A stretch of DNA of 17,395 nt from Burkholderiales bacterium (GTDB lineage Bacteria; Pseudomonadota; Gammaproteobacteria; Burkholderiales; SG8-39). The notes below the pieces were generated by a model. It made no database searches. It saw only the letters and a program-made list of their open reading frames with translations, and was not told the origin of the DNA. The first letter of the stretch is position 1. Every line of letters begins with the position of its first letter. Shown one piece after another: positions 6,177 to 15,275 of the stretch. The position numbers and the translations under genes are program-made. The stretch covers positions 1-17,395 of the forward strand of contig CAKKSJ010000503.1 in the NCBI GenBank assembly GCA_919902965.1, written 5' to 3'.

Positions 6177-7715
6177 ATGAATCTACTGCGCGCGCTCGCT
6201 ACGGTGAGCAGCATGACGCTGCTTTCCCGCATCCTCGGCTTCGTGCGCGACGCGGTGATCGCGCGCCTGTTCGGCGCAGGCCTCGCCACCGACGCGTTCT
6301 TCGTCGCTTTTCGCATTCCCAACCTGCTGCGGCGCCTGTTTGCGGAAGGCGCGTTTTCGCAGGCTTTCGTGCCGGTTCTGGCGGAGTACCGGACCCGCAA
6401 CGGAGAGAGCGATACCCGGCTGCTGGTCGCACGCGTCGCGACGGCGCTCTCGCTGGCCGTCCTGGTGGTCAGCATCCTCGGCATACTTGCGGCACCGTGG
6501 ATTATCTATGTCAGTGCCCCGGGATTCTCCGCGACGCCGGAGAAATTCGCCCTCACCGTCGCGATGCTGCGCATTACCTTTCCCTACCTGTTGTTCATCT
6601 CGCTGGTCTCTCTTGCCGGCGGCATACTCAATACCTGGAGCCGCTTCGCGGTGCCGGCTTTCACGCCGACCTTGCTCAATCTGAGTTTCATTTTCTTTGC
6701 ACTGGTGCTTGCGCCCTATTTTCATCCGCCGGTGCTGGTGCTGGCATGGGCGGTGCTCGCTGGCGGCGTGCTGCAACTCGCGCTGCAACTGCCCTATCTC
6801 GCCAGGATCGGCATGCTGCCGCGCCTGCGCGCCGATTTCTGGGACCCGGGGGTCAAGCGCATACTCAGGCTCATGGGGCCGGCCGTGTTCGGGGTTTCCA
6901 TCGCCCAGCTGTCGTTGCTGATCAACACCATATTCGCCTCCTTCCTCGCCAACGGCAGCGTGTCCTGGTTGTACTACGCCGACCGGCTGATGGAATTCCC
7001 TACGGGCTTGCTGGGCGTGGCACTGGGCACCATCCTGCTGCCCAGTCTGTCGAAATATTACTCCAGCGATGCCACCGAGCAGTACAGTCGGCTGCTCGAC
7101 TGGGGCCTGCGTCTGACCCTGTTGCTGGCGCTGCCTGCCGCCGTGGCGCTAGCGCTGCTGGCGGTGCCGCTGATCAGCGCGCTGTTCCACTACGGCCAAT
7201 TCAGCGTCGAGGATGTGCTGATGACGCGCCGTGCCCTGGTCGCCTACAGCATCGGCCTGGTCGGTTTGATTCTGGTGAAAGTGCTGGCGCCGGGTTTCTA
7301 TGCGCGCCAGAATATCCGCACGCCGGTGAAAATCGCGGTCATCACACTGGTCGCGACGCAGCTGATGAACCTCTCTTTGATCGGGCCGCTCAAGCATGCC
7401 GGCCTCGCCCTGGCGATCGGACTGGGCGCGTGTCTCAATGCCGGTCTGCTGTACTACAAGCTGCGCCAGCACCGCATTTACCAGCCGCAGCCGGAGTGGG
7501 CGCGGTTCAGCACCAAGCTGGCGCTGGCCCTGCTCGTGATGGCGGCAGTGCTGTGGGGGGCGATGGGCAGCGAGCACTGGTGGCTGTCGGCGGCATGGCA
7601 GCAGCGCATGGCGGGCCTGCTTGGCTTGGTTTGTCTGGGCGCCACCGTCTACTTCGCTACGCTGTGGATGCTCGGTTTTCGCATCGGGGATTTTGCGCGG
7701 CGGTCCGCCGAATAG
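6177..7715 (+). CDS. murJ: Lipid II flippase MurJ
   Basis: MurJ (formerly MviN) moves undecaprenyl-linked lipid II across the inner membrane for peptidoglycan synthesis. The 512-residue polytopic protein opens MNLLRALATVSSMTLLSRIL and carries the family block GFVRDAVIARLFGAG, then DAFFVAFRIPNLLRRLFAEG with conserved charged residues. Hydrophobic segments repeat along its length, consistent with the 14 transmembrane helices of the MOP-superfamily fold. The ATG at 6177 is used because family proteins begin at this residue; an in-frame ATG seven codons upstream lies across the -10 box. The SirB1-family gene follows 15 bases after the stop and is probably cotranscribed. Confidence 0.96.
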   Translation: MNLLRALATVSSMTLLSRILGFVRDAVIARLFGAGLATDAFFVAFRIPNLLRRLFAEGAFSQAFVPVLAEYRTRNGESDTRLLVARVATALSLAVLVVSILGILAAPWIIYVSAPGFSATPEKFALTVAMLRITFPYLLFISLVSLAGGILNTWSRFAVPAFTPTLLNLSFIFFALVLAPYFHPPVLVLAWAVLAGGVLQLALQLPYLARIGMLPRLRADFWDPGVKRILRLMGPAVFGVSIAQLSLLINTIFASFLANGSVSWLYYADRLMEFPTGLLGVALGTILLPSLSKYYSSDATEQYSRLLDWGLRLTLLLALPAAVALALLAVPLISALFHYGQFSVEDVLMTRRALVAYSIGLVGLILVKVLAPGFYARQNIRTPVKIAVITLVATQLMNLSLIGPLKHAGLALAIGLGACLNAGLLYYKLRQHRIYQPQPEWARFSTKLALALLVMAAVLWGAMGSEHWWLSAAWQQRMAGLLGLVCLGATVYFATLWMLGFRIGDFARRSAE

Positions 7716-7730
7716 ATTGATCGGTAGCAC

Positions 7731-8570
7731 ATGGAAGCGCACTACCGCCTGGAACAATTTTCCGCTTTGCTGTGCCGGGAGGATTTCGACCTCGCCGAAG
7801 CCTGCCTGCTGATCGCACAGGACGCTTATCCCGAACTGGAACCGGCGCATTACCTCGCGCGTATCGACGCCTTGGCCGCCACGGTGAAGCGGCGCGTGGC
7901 CGGCGATGCGTTCGCCCAGCAGAAGCTGGTCGCGCTGAACCGGTACCTGTTCAGGGACTTGGGCTTTCACGGCGACGCGCGCGACTATTACAATCCGCGC
8001 AACAGCTATCTCAACCAGGTGCTGGAGCGCCGCGCCGGGATCCCGATCACGCTGTCGATACTGTACATGGAAGTCGGACGGCGCCTGGGGCTGCGTTTGC
8101 AGGGCGTGTCCTTTCCCGGACATTTTCTGGTCAAGCTGCGCGTAAGCGGCGGGCAACTGGTGCTGGACCCTTTCTGCGGCGGCGAAGCGCAATCGGAATC
8201 GGAATTGCGCGCGCGCCTGGCAAAGGCACTGCCGCAGCGCGCAGCCGACACCCTGCCGCTGTCGCAATTCCTGCTTGCGGCAAGCCCGCGGCAGATTCTG
8301 GCGCGTCTGCTGCGCAATCTCAAGGGCATTTACCTGCAGTCGGAGGAAGCGCAGAATACGCTGCAGGTAATGCAGCGCATGGTCATGGTGGCGCCGCATG
8401 CGGCCGAGGAGGTGCGCGACCGGGGTCTCGCCTATTACAAGCTCGACTGTTTCCGCGCCGCGCTTGCCGATTTGCAGGACTACCTGGAGCGGCGCCCGGA
8501 TGCACCGGACGCCGAGGAGATCCGGAGCAAGGCTGCGGCGCTGCGACTGGTGTGCGCGCGGCTGAACTAA
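7731..8570 (+). CDS. SirB1 family protein (transglutaminase-like fold with TPR tail)
   Basis: This 279-residue soluble protein has the SirB1/YchA architecture. The N-terminal transglutaminase-like domain runs from about residue 35 to 190, with NSYLNQVLERRAGIPITLS, LYMEVGRRLGLRLQGV and SFPGHFLVKL as hallmarks. A TPR-like C-terminal region follows (NLKGIYLQSEEAQNTLQVMQ, RGLAYYKLDCFRAALADLQ). There is no signal peptide. No obvious catalytic cysteine stands at the transglutaminase active-site position, as in other members, so peptidase activity is doubtful. The function is not established; in other proteobacteria sirB1 homologues often lie near prfA/prmC. Here the gene follows murJ by 15 bases. 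Confidence 0.88.
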   Translation: MEAHYRLEQFSALLCREDFDLAEACLLIAQDAYPELEPAHYLARIDALAATVKRRVAGDAFAQQKLVALNRYLFRDLGFHGDARDYYNPRNSYLNQVLERRAGIPITLSILYMEVGRRLGLRLQGVSFPGHFLVKLRVSGGQLVLDPFCGGEAQSESELRARLAKALPQRAADTLPLSQFLLAASPRQILARLLRNLKGIYLQSEEAQNTLQVMQRMVMVAPHAAEEVRDRGLAYYKLDCFRAALADLQDYLERRPDAPDAEEIRSKAAALRLVCARLN

Positions 8571-8588
8571 TACGCAGACCTCGAATCC

Positions 8589-8620
8589 AAGCAGCGTGAC
8601 GATTTCCACTTGCTGCTTTT
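8589..8620 (+). terminator. Candidate terminator after the murJ-SirB1 pair
   Basis: AAGCAGC (8589-8595) pairs with GCTGCTT (8612-8618), an inner GTG/CAC extends the stem, and TTTT follows at 8617-8620. It starts 19 bases after the SirB1-family stop. The loop is long and the T-run short. A 12-base palindrome TTTTGCGCAAAA overlaps its end (8617-8628). Confidence 0.4.
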
Positions 8621-8673
8621 GCGCAAAATTGGCGGCTATTGCACTGTAATCTTAATTTGGCAGGAGGTGGCAA

Positions 8674-9300
8674 ATGAAACTTGAAAGTTCCAGCTTTGGC
8701 GGCAATCAACGCATACCCGGCGCCTATGCATTTGCCGTGCCGCATGCGACCGAGCACATAGCGCTCTCGTCCAACCGCAACCCGCAGTTGAGCTGGAGCG
8801 ATGCGCCGGCCGGCACCAAGTCTTTCGTGATGATCTGCCATGACCGCGATGTGCCGAGCAAGGGCGATGATGTAAACAAAGAGAGGCGCAGCGTTCCGGC
8901 CAGTCTGCCGCGAGTGGATTTTTATCACTGGGTGCTGGTCGACCTTCCGGCGAGCTCGAGCGCGATTGCAGAAGGGGAGTTTTCAGAAGGTGTCAGCGCA
9001 CGCGGGAAAGCCGGGCCGGAGGCGAAGCATGGCGCGCGCCAGGGGCTGAACGACTACACCGGCTGGTTCGCCGGGGACAAGGACATGGATGGCAAATACT
9101 TCGGCTACGACGGACCCTGCCCGCCTTGGAACGACGAGATCATGCATCACTACGTATTCACGCTGTATGCGCTCGACTGCGCGCGCTGCGAGCTGAGCGG
9201 CACATTCAATGGTCCGCAGGTGCTGAAGGCGATCGAGGGCCACGTGCTTGCCAAGGCGAGCCTCACCGGCAGCTACACGCTCAATCCCAAGCTTAACTAA
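8674..9300 (+). CDS. YbhB/YbcL family PEBP-like protein
   Basis: This 208-residue protein belongs to the phosphatidylethanolamine-binding (Raf-kinase-inhibitor-like) superfamily, YbhB/YbcL branch. Visible blocks are NPQLSWSDAPAGTKSFVMIC with the following DRD, FYHWVLVDLP, and YFGYDGPCPPWNDEIMHHY, which carries the GxCPP ligand-site loop, then VFTLYALD. There is no signal peptide, so it is predicted cytoplasmic. Bacterial members have no agreed function. The start is firm: AGGAGG lies 7 bases upstream of the ATG, the strongest ribosome-binding site in this half of the window. Upstream is a candidate terminator; dsbB starts 20 bases downstream. Confidence 0.92.
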   Translation: MKLESSSFGGNQRIPGAYAFAVPHATEHIALSSNRNPQLSWSDAPAGTKSFVMICHDRDVPSKGDDVNKERRSVPASLPRVDFYHWVLVDLPASSSAIAEGEFSEGVSARGKAGPEAKHGARQGLNDYTGWFAGDKDMDGKYFGYDGPCPPWNDEIMHHYVFTLYALDCARCELSGTFNGPQVLKAIEGHVLAKASLTGSYTLNPKLN

Positions 9301-9320
9301 GGGCAAATGGCGGACTTTGC

Positions 9321-9839
9321 ATGATGAAATTCGAGTGGAGCCCGAGGCAGGTGTTTGCAGGCTTCGCTCTGATTGCCTTTGCGCTGCTCGCGGAAGCAAT
9401 GGTGTTGCAGCACTTGAAAGGCCAGGCGCCGTGTCCTTTGTGCGTGCTGCAGCGCGCAGCATTTCTGCTTGTCGCACTGATCGCAGTGACGGCGGCGATA
9501 CGCCAGCCGCGCGGCAGCGGCGCAGCCGCTTATTTCGCAGTGCTGGCGCTCGCGGCCCTGGCCGGCCTGGGCGTCGCGGTGCGTCACGTATGGGTACTGT
9601 ATCACCCGAAATTCGGCTGTGGCATCGATGTGCTGGAGCAGTTCGTCAACGAGCTGCCCACGGCCAAGCTATTGCCTTGGCTGCTGCATGCGAGCGGGGA
9701 ATGCACGACACCGCAGGAGCCTATCCTGGGCTTGCAGGTGCCCGAGTGGTCGATCATCTGGTTTTCCCTGTTTCTCCTCGCCGCGCTTTTCTTCGCCTTT
9801 AGGCGTTTGCCCGCCGCGCGCGCCGGCGCGATGCGTTGA
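9321..9839 (+). CDS. dsbB: Disulfide bond formation protein DsbB
   Basis: DsbB is the inner-membrane quinone reductase that reoxidises periplasmic DsbA. The 172-residue protein has four hydrophobic segments and both periplasmic cysteine pairs: C38/C41 in PCPLCVLQR and C100/C128 in FGCGIDVLEQF and GECTTPQ. R45 follows the CxxC helix in the family position. All redox residues are therefore present. Two adjacent ATGs (9321 and 9324) are possible starts. The Shine-Dalgarno is weak, and the gene may be partly coupled to the PEBP gene 20 bases upstream. No dsbA lies in the window. Confidence 0.95.
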   Translation: MMKFEWSPRQVFAGFALIAFALLAEAMVLQHLKGQAPCPLCVLQRAAFLLVALIAVTAAIRQPRGSGAAAYFAVLALAALAGLGVAVRHVWVLYHPKFGCGIDVLEQFVNELPTAKLLPWLLHASGECTTPQEPILGLQVPEWSIIWFSLFLLAALFFAFRRLPAARAGAMR

Positions 9840-9895
9840 GCTCGGCTACGCGCGGCAGGCGCGGGATTCGCATCCAAAAGGTGGTGGAAAGCCGC

Positions 9896-9901
9896 TATAA
9901 T
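9896..9901 (+). promoter_or_regulatory. Candidate -10 box for ribF
   Basis: A perfect TATAAT stands 34 bases before the ribF ATG, implying a leader of about 28 bases. The best -35 at 17 bases (TCCAAA) matches only 3/6. It would head the ribF-ileS-lspA-ispH run. Confidence 0.45.
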
Positions 9902-9935
9902 TCAGGATTTTAGCTTTGCGGGGCAGATCCTGAAC

Positions 9936-10871
9936 ATGCGGGTTAGGCGCACTATTTCCGCGCGCAGCCAGTTGCCGACAGCACTGACCATCGGCAACTT
10001 CGACGGCGTACACCGCGGCCACCAGGCCATGCTCGCGCGTCTCAAGGAGCAGGCGCGCGCGCTGGGTATGAGGGCTTGCGTGCTCACCTTCGAACCGCAT
10101 CCGCTGGAACTGTTCGCGCCGCGAACCGCGCCGACGCGTCTCACGTCCCTGCGGGAAAAGCTGGAATTGCTCGCGGCACACGGCGTCGAGTGTGTGCAAG
10201 TCAGCCGCTTCAACCGGGCCTATGCGAGTGTCTCTCCGCGGGACTTCATCGAACAGGTGCTGCTCGCAGGGCTGGGCATGCGCTGGCTGCTGATCGGCGA
10301 CGACTTCCGTTTCGGCGCCCGCCGCGCCGGCAATTTCGCGCTGCTGCAGCAGGCTTCCGCCCAGCACGGTTTCGGGCTGGAGGCGATGTCCACGGTGGCG
10401 CAGGAGGGGGTGCGTGTATCGAGTTCCGCAGTGCGCGCGGCGCTCGCCGCCGGCCGTCTGGCCGAGGCCGAAGCGCTGCTCGGCCGACCTTACAGCATCA
10501 GCGGCCGCATAGTGCAAGGCGACCGGCTCGGCCGGCAGATCGGCTATCCCACGGCCAATGTGCAGTTGCGCCACAATCGCCCGCCCTTGTACGGTATTTT
10601 TGCGGTGCGCACCCTCGACGGCGCGGGCCAGGTGCGCTACGGCGCGGCGAGCCTGGGGCTGCGTCCGACGGTCGACGACAGCGGGCGCGCCAAACTGGAA
10701 GTGCACCTGTTCGATTTTTCCGGTGACCTCTATGGCCAGCACTTGCGCGTCGATTTCCTGCACAAAATTCGCGACGAAGAAAAATTTGCCGGCCTCGAGT
10801 CGCTCAAGGCGCGCATCGCCGAGGATTGCGACATTGCCAAAGCCTTCCTGGCCGCGAACGCGCGTGCATGA
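9936..10871 (+). CDS. ribF: Bifunctional riboflavin kinase / FAD synthetase
   Basis: RibF phosphorylates riboflavin to FMN and adenylylates FMN to FAD in the cytosol. The 311-residue protein has the N-terminal nucleotidyltransferase domain with GNFDGVHRGHQ at residues 20-30 and the SSSAVRAAL block (equivalent of ISSTxIR) before residue 175. The C-terminal riboflavin-kinase domain begins near GRPYSISGRIVQGDRLGRQ and contains GYPTAN. Length and order are those of a complete bifunctional enzyme. No strong Shine-Dalgarno is visible, but the N-terminus matches the family. ileS follows after 70 bases on the same strand, an order common in proteobacteria. A small inverted repeat (GTGCAT/ATGCAC) overlaps the stop codon. 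Confidence 0.96.
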   Translation: MRVRRTISARSQLPTALTIGNFDGVHRGHQAMLARLKEQARALGMRACVLTFEPHPLELFAPRTAPTRLTSLREKLELLAAHGVECVQVSRFNRAYASVSPRDFIEQVLLAGLGMRWLLIGDDFRFGARRAGNFALLQQASAQHGFGLEAMSTVAQEGVRVSSSAVRAALAAGRLAEAEALLGRPYSISGRIVQGDRLGRQIGYPTANVQLRHNRPPLYGIFAVRTLDGAGQVRYGAASLGLRPTVDDSGRAKLEVHLFDFSGDLYGQHLRVDFLHKIRDEEKFAGLESLKARIAEDCDIAKAFLAANARA

Positions 10872-10941
10872 ATGCACCCGCCGCAGACCGATTTTGTGCA
10901 GCTGAAACCTATCCGACCAATTGAAACCCTGGCAAAGCAAA

Positions 10942-13785
10942 ATGGCTGATTACAAGAACACGCTGAACCTTCCGGACACACCCTTTCCCATGCGCGGCGA
11001 TCTCGCCAAACGCGAGCCGCGCTGGGTGCAGGAATGGCAGGACAAGAAAATCTACGAGGCGATACGCGCTGCGTCCAAAGGAAGGCCAAAGTTCATACTG
11101 CACGACGGCCCGCCCTATGCCAACGGCAATATCCATCTCGGCCACGCGATCAACAAAATACTCAAGGACATCATCGTCAAGGCGCGCAACATGGCCGGCT
11201 ACGACGCCGTTTATGTGCCCGGCTGGGACTGCCATGGCATGCCGATCGAACGCGAAATCGAAAAGCAGCATGGCAAGAACCTGGCGGTGGAGAAAACGCA
11301 AAGCCTGTGCCGCGGCTATGCGGCTGAGCAGATCGAGCAGCAGAAAAAGGATTTCCGGCGCCTCGGGGTGCTCGGCGACTGGGACCATCCCTATCAGACC
11401 ATGGCCTACGGCAACGAGGCCGACGAAATCCGCACCTTGGGCAAGATCCTCGAAAAAGGCTATGTCTACCGCGGCCTGAAGCCAGTGAACTGGTGCTTTG
11501 ACTGTGGCTCGGCATTGGCGGAAGCCGAAGTCGAGTATGCTGACAGGAAAGATTTCGCCATCGATGTCGGCTTCGGTTTTGCCGAGCTGGAAAAAATCGC
11601 CCAGGCCTTCGGTCTGGCCAAGCTGCCGGATGAAAAAGGCTGGATCGTCATCTGGACTACCACGCCCTGGACCATACCGGGCAATCAGGCGCTGAACGCG
11701 CATCCGGAGCATGTCTATAATCTGGTCGCAACCGGGCGCGGAATGTTGATCCTGGCTGCGGACCTGCGCGACGCCTGTCTTGCGCGCTACGGCCTCAGCG
11801 GCAAAGTGCTGGCCTCCTGCAAGGGCAGCGCGCTCGAGCTGATCGCGTTCCGGCATCCGTTCTACGAGCGCCTTGCGCCGGTCTATCTGGGTGAATACGT
11901 GACCCTGGATACCGGCACCGGCATCGTGCACAGCGCCCCCGCCTATGGCGTCGAGGACTTCGATTCCTGCCGCCGCTATGGCATGAAGGACGATCAGATC
12001 CTCACGCCGGTGATGGCGGACGGGAAATTCGCGTCCACGCTGCCCTTCTTCGGCGGCATGATGATCTGGAAGGCCAATCCGGAGGTGGTCAAAAAAATCG
12101 AGGAAGCCGGCGCACTGTTTCATCGGGAAGATTATGCGCACAGCTATATGCACTGCTGGCGCCACAAGACACCGATCATTTATCGCGCCAGCACGCAATG
12201 GTTCGCCGCCATGGATGAGCCGCCGGGTTTCAGGGGTCAGAAACCGGCGGAGTCCTTGCGCGCCACTGCGCTGCGCGGCATCGCGAACACGCGCTTTTAT
12301 CCGCAATGGGGCCAGGCGCGCCTGCACGGCATGATCGCCAACCGTCCCGACTGGACGCTGTCGCGCCAGCGCCAGTGGGGCGTGCCCATGCCTTTTTTCA
12401 TCCACAAGGAAACCAGCGAGTTGCATCCACGCACGCCGGAATTGCTGGAGCAGGTGGCCAGGCGCGTGGAGCAGGGCGGCATCGAAACCTGGCAGACGCT
12501 GGACGCCAAGGAACTGCTCGGCGCGGAGTCCGAGCACTACCTCAAGATCAAGGATACGCTGGACGTCTGGTTCGATTCCGGCTCTACGCACCAGACGGTG
12601 ATGGGCGGGCCCGATGGTGCAAGCGCAGATGCCGGCTCGCACGGGGCCAAGCTGCAATTTCCGGCCGATCTGTACCTCGAAGGCTCGGACCAGCACCGCG
12701 GCTGGTTCCATTCGTCCTTGCTCGTCTCCTGCATGTTGAACGGTGTGCCGCCGTACAAGGGCTTGCTCACGCATGGATTTTTCGTCGACGGCCAGGGCCG
12801 CAAAATGTCCAAGTCGCTGGGCAACACGCTGGAGCCGCAGAAAATCGCCGGAACCCTGGGCGCGGAAATCCTGCGCTTGTGGGTGGCAGCTACCGACTAT
12901 TCGGGTGAACTGTCGATTTCCGACGAAATTCTCAAGCGCGTGGTGGAGAGCTATCGCCGCATCCGCAACACGCTGCGCTTCCTGCTCGCCAATACCGCCG
13001 ACTTCGATCCTCAGGCGCATGCGCTGCCGCTGGAAGAATGGCTGGAGATCGACCGCTATGCGCTCGCGCTGACCCAGTCCATGCAACAGGAAATCGTGCG
13101 CGACTACGAAAATTACGATTTCCATTTCGTGGTGCAGAAGTTGCAAAGCTTCTGCTCCGAGGACATGGGCGGTTTCTATCTCGACATTCTTAAGGACCGG
13201 CTTTACACCGCGGGCAAGGACTCGAAGGCGCGGCGTTCGGCGCAAAATGCGCTGTACCAGATCCTGCAGCGCCTGCAGTGCCTGATGGCGCCCATCCTGT
13301 CGTTTACTGCGGAAGAGATCCGTTCGCTCGCCGGCGGCGGCAAGGACGAGAACGTCACGGTGTTCACCCATACCTGGGACGAATTCCCGGCGACAGATTA
13401 TTCGCAGCCGCTGCTCGAGCGCTGGGGGAGCATCCGCGCCGTGCGCGCCGAGGTGCAAAAGCAGCTGGAGGAGGCGCGCAGTGCCGGAAAAATCGGCTCC
13501 TCGCTGCAGGCCGAAGTCGAGATCCGCGCCAGCGGCGACAGGCTCGCGCTGCTGCAATCGCTGGACAATGATTTGCGCTTTGTGCTGATCACCTCGAGCG
13601 CGACCTTAACGCCGGTTGCCACGGCCGCCGAAGAAGCGCTGATCGTGAGCCCGAGCGCGCAGGCCAAGTGTGAACGCTGCTGGCACTACCGGGCCGATGT
13701 CGGCGCCGATGCGGCTCACCCCGGGCTATGCGGCCGCTGCGTGTCCAACTTGTATGGCGCGGGCGAGGCGAGGGCGCATGCGTAA
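10942..13785 (+). CDS. ileS: Isoleucyl-tRNA synthetase
   Basis: This class-I synthetase charges tRNA-Ile and edits valine. The 947-residue protein begins MADYKNTLNLPDTPFPMRGD; a TTG seven codons upstream keeps the frame but is less likely. The HIGH-type signature HLGH is at residues 65-68 and KMSKS at 621-625. Between them lies the CP1 editing insert (TTPWTIPGNQALNAHPEH, and TGTGIVHSAPAYGVEDF). The C-terminal zinc finger has C910/C913 (CERC) and C930/C933 (CGRC), so the enzyme is the complete bacterial type. Its last 8 bases overlap lspA, which points to translational coupling. Confidence 0.98.
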   Translation: MADYKNTLNLPDTPFPMRGDLAKREPRWVQEWQDKKIYEAIRAASKGRPKFILHDGPPYANGNIHLGHAINKILKDIIVKARNMAGYDAVYVPGWDCHGMPIEREIEKQHGKNLAVEKTQSLCRGYAAEQIEQQKKDFRRLGVLGDWDHPYQTMAYGNEADEIRTLGKILEKGYVYRGLKPVNWCFDCGSALAEAEVEYADRKDFAIDVGFGFAELEKIAQAFGLAKLPDEKGWIVIWTTTPWTIPGNQALNAHPEHVYNLVATGRGMLILAADLRDACLARYGLSGKVLASCKGSALELIAFRHPFYERLAPVYLGEYVTLDTGTGIVHSAPAYGVEDFDSCRRYGMKDDQILTPVMADGKFASTLPFFGGMMIWKANPEVVKKIEEAGALFHREDYAHSYMHCWRHKTPIIYRASTQWFAAMDEPPGFRGQKPAESLRATALRGIANTRFYPQWGQARLHGMIANRPDWTLSRQRQWGVPMPFFIHKETSELHPRTPELLEQVARRVEQGGIETWQTLDAKELLGAESEHYLKIKDTLDVWFDSGSTHQTVMGGPDGASADAGSHGAKLQFPADLYLEGSDQHRGWFHSSLLVSCMLNGVPPYKGLLTHGFFVDGQGRKMSKSLGNTLEPQKIAGTLGAEILRLWVAATDYSGELSISDEILKRVVESYRRIRNTLRFLLANTADFDPQAHALPLEEWLEIDRYALALTQSMQQEIVRDYENYDFHFVVQKLQSFCSEDMGGFYLDILKDRLYTAGKDSKARRSAQNALYQILQRLQCLMAPILSFTAEEIRSLAGGGKDENVTVFTHTWDEFPATDYSQPLLERWGSIRAVRAEVQKQLEEARSAGKIGSSLQAEVEIRASGDRLALLQSLDNDLRFVLITSSATLTPVATAAEEALIVSPSAQAKCERCWHYRADVGADAAHPGLCGRCVSNLYGAGEARAHA

Positions 13786-14263
13786 GCTCCTGCCCTGGTA
13801 TGCGCTGGCGCTCTTGGTGGTGCTGCTCGACCAGTTGAGCAAATATTGGGTCAGCACCAGTTTGCACTACGGCGAAGCGCGTGCCTACGGCGGGTTTTTC
13901 AATCTGGTGCTCGTGCATAACCGCGGTGCGGCATTCAGCTTTCTCGCCAGCGCCGCCGGCTGGCAGCGCGGCTTTTTCATCGCCATTGCGCTGGTCGCGA
14001 TCGTGATCATCAGCTTGCTGCTGGCGCGCCATGCGCGCGACAAACTGTTCTGCCTTTCCCTCGCCTTGATCCTGGGCGGCGCGATCGGCAATGTCATCGA
14101 TCGCATCGCCCTGGGCTACGTCGTCGATTTTCTCGATTTTCATTTTTCCGGATGGCACTGGCCGGCGTTTAATCTGGCCGATTCGGCAATTACCGCAGGC
14201 GCCGTGCTGCTGGTGCTGGACAGTCTGCGGCCCGGCTCGAGGCGGGCTGGTGCGGCGCGATGA
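13778..14263 (+). CDS. lspA: Lipoprotein signal peptidase (signal peptidase II)
   Basis: LspA is the inner-membrane aspartyl protease that cleaves prolipoprotein signal peptides after diacylglyceryl transfer. The 161-residue protein has four hydrophobic segments. The conserved blocks are LLDQLSKYW (D18), VHNRGAAFSFL, GNVIDRIALGYVVDFLDF and FNLADSAIT, which places the catalytic aspartates at D117 and D135, 18 apart as in E. coli. The frame extends 36 codons upstream inside ileS, but MRKLLPWYALALL at 13778, with GAGG/AGGG upstream, is the family start. It overlaps the ileS end by 8 bases. Confidence 0.97.
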   Translation: MRKLLPWYALALLVVLLDQLSKYWVSTSLHYGEARAYGGFFNLVLVHNRGAAFSFLASAAGWQRGFFIAIALVAIVIISLLLARHARDKLFCLSLALILGGAIGNVIDRIALGYVVDFLDFHFSGWHWPAFNLADSAITAGAVLLVLDSLRPGSRRAGAAR

Positions 14264-14318
14264 GCGAATCCGCAGAATTTGTCCCACGGTCCGTCAACTC
14301 ATCCGTCGAGGTCTAGTT

Positions 14319-15248
14319 ATGGAACTCCTGCTAGCCAATCCCCGCGGTTTCTGCGCCGGCGTCGAGCGCGCCATCAGCATAGTCGAGCGCGCGCTGGAGC
14401 TGCACGGTGCGCCGATCTACGTGCGCCACGAAGTGGTGCACAACAAGTTCGTGGTCGACGATCTGCGCGCCAAGGGCGCGGTGTTCGTGGAGGACCTGGG
14501 CGAGGTGCCGCCCGGAAGCACGCTGATATTCAGCGCGCACGGCGTGTCGCAGGCGATCCGGCGCGAGGCCGAGGCGCGCGGCCTCAAGGTGTTCGACGCC
14601 ACCTGCCCGCTGGTGACCAAGGTGCACGTCGAAGTTGCCAAGATGCGCGAGCAGGGCCGCGGCATCGTCATGATCGGCCATCGCGGACACCCCGAGGTCG
14701 AAGGCACCATGGGGCAGGCGACGCAGGGCATGTATCTGGTGGAAACCATAGCGGACGCAGAACGCCTCGAAGTCGGGGATGCGGGCCAGCTCGCCTACGT
14801 CACCCAGACCACGCTGTCGGTGGACGATGCCGCGGCGATCGTCGCCGCGCTGAAACGGCGCTTTCCGCTGATCGTCGGGCCGAAGAAGGACGATATCTGC
14901 TACGCCACGCAGAATCGCCAGGACGCGGTGAAATTCATGGCGCCGCAATGCGATCTGGTGATCGTGGTCGGTTCGCCCAACAGCTCCAATTCCAACCGCC
15001 TGCGCGAAGTGGCCCACACCCTGGGGGTGAGGGCGTACATGATCGACAAGGCCGCCGAGCTGCGTCCGGAGTGGCTGCAGGGTTGCGAGCGCGTCGGCCT
15101 CAGCGCCGGCGCCTCGGCGCCCGAAGTGCTGGTGCTCGAAGTCATCGCCAGGCTGCAGGCTTTGGGCGCGAAGCGGGTGACGCAACTCAAGGGCAAGGAG
15201 GAGGGTGTGACCTTCCCGCTTCCCAAGGACTTGTCGGCAAACGCCTAA
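14319..15248 (+). CDS. ispH: 4-hydroxy-3-methylbut-2-enyl diphosphate reductase
   Basis: IspH performs the last step of the MEP pathway, reducing HMBPP to IPP and DMAPP with a [4Fe-4S] cluster. The 309-residue protein has the three cluster cysteines C12 (NPRGFCAG), C96 (DATCPLV) and C194 (DDICYATQ). The substrate-pocket histidines H41, H74 and H124 and the acid E126 (GHRGHPEVEG) are also present. GAGGT lies about 6 bases upstream of the ATG at 14319. ispH follows lspA by 55 bases. The FKBP-type isomerase gene found between these two genes in many proteobacteria is absent. Confidence 0.97.
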   Translation: MELLLANPRGFCAGVERAISIVERALELHGAPIYVRHEVVHNKFVVDDLRAKGAVFVEDLGEVPPGSTLIFSAHGVSQAIRREAEARGLKVFDATCPLVTKVHVEVAKMREQGRGIVMIGHRGHPEVEGTMGQATQGMYLVETIADAERLEVGDAGQLAYVTQTTLSVDDAAAIVAALKRRFPLIVGPKKDDICYATQNRQDAVKFMAPQCDLVIVVGSPNSSNSNRLREVAHTLGVRAYMIDKAAELRPEWLQGCERVGLSAGASAPEVLVLEVIARLQALGAKRVTQLKGKEEGVTFPLPKDLSANA

Positions 15249-15275
15249 GGATGCACTGAACCCTCGCCCGCGCGT

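Noticed and set aside
7149..8609. Open frame of about 486 codons antisense to murJ and the SirB1-family gene
   Set aside because: It spans two well-supported genes, is rich in Gln/Arg/His as expected of a shadow frame, and has no recognisable domain.
9321..9323. Choosing between two adjacent dsbB ATG codons as a finding
   Set aside because: The difference is one residue and neither has a decisive ribosome-binding site.
10909..13557. Open frame of about 880 codons antisense to ileS
   Set aside because: A by-product of GC-rich codon bias opposite a certain gene; its product shows no family features and there is no matching ribosome-binding site.
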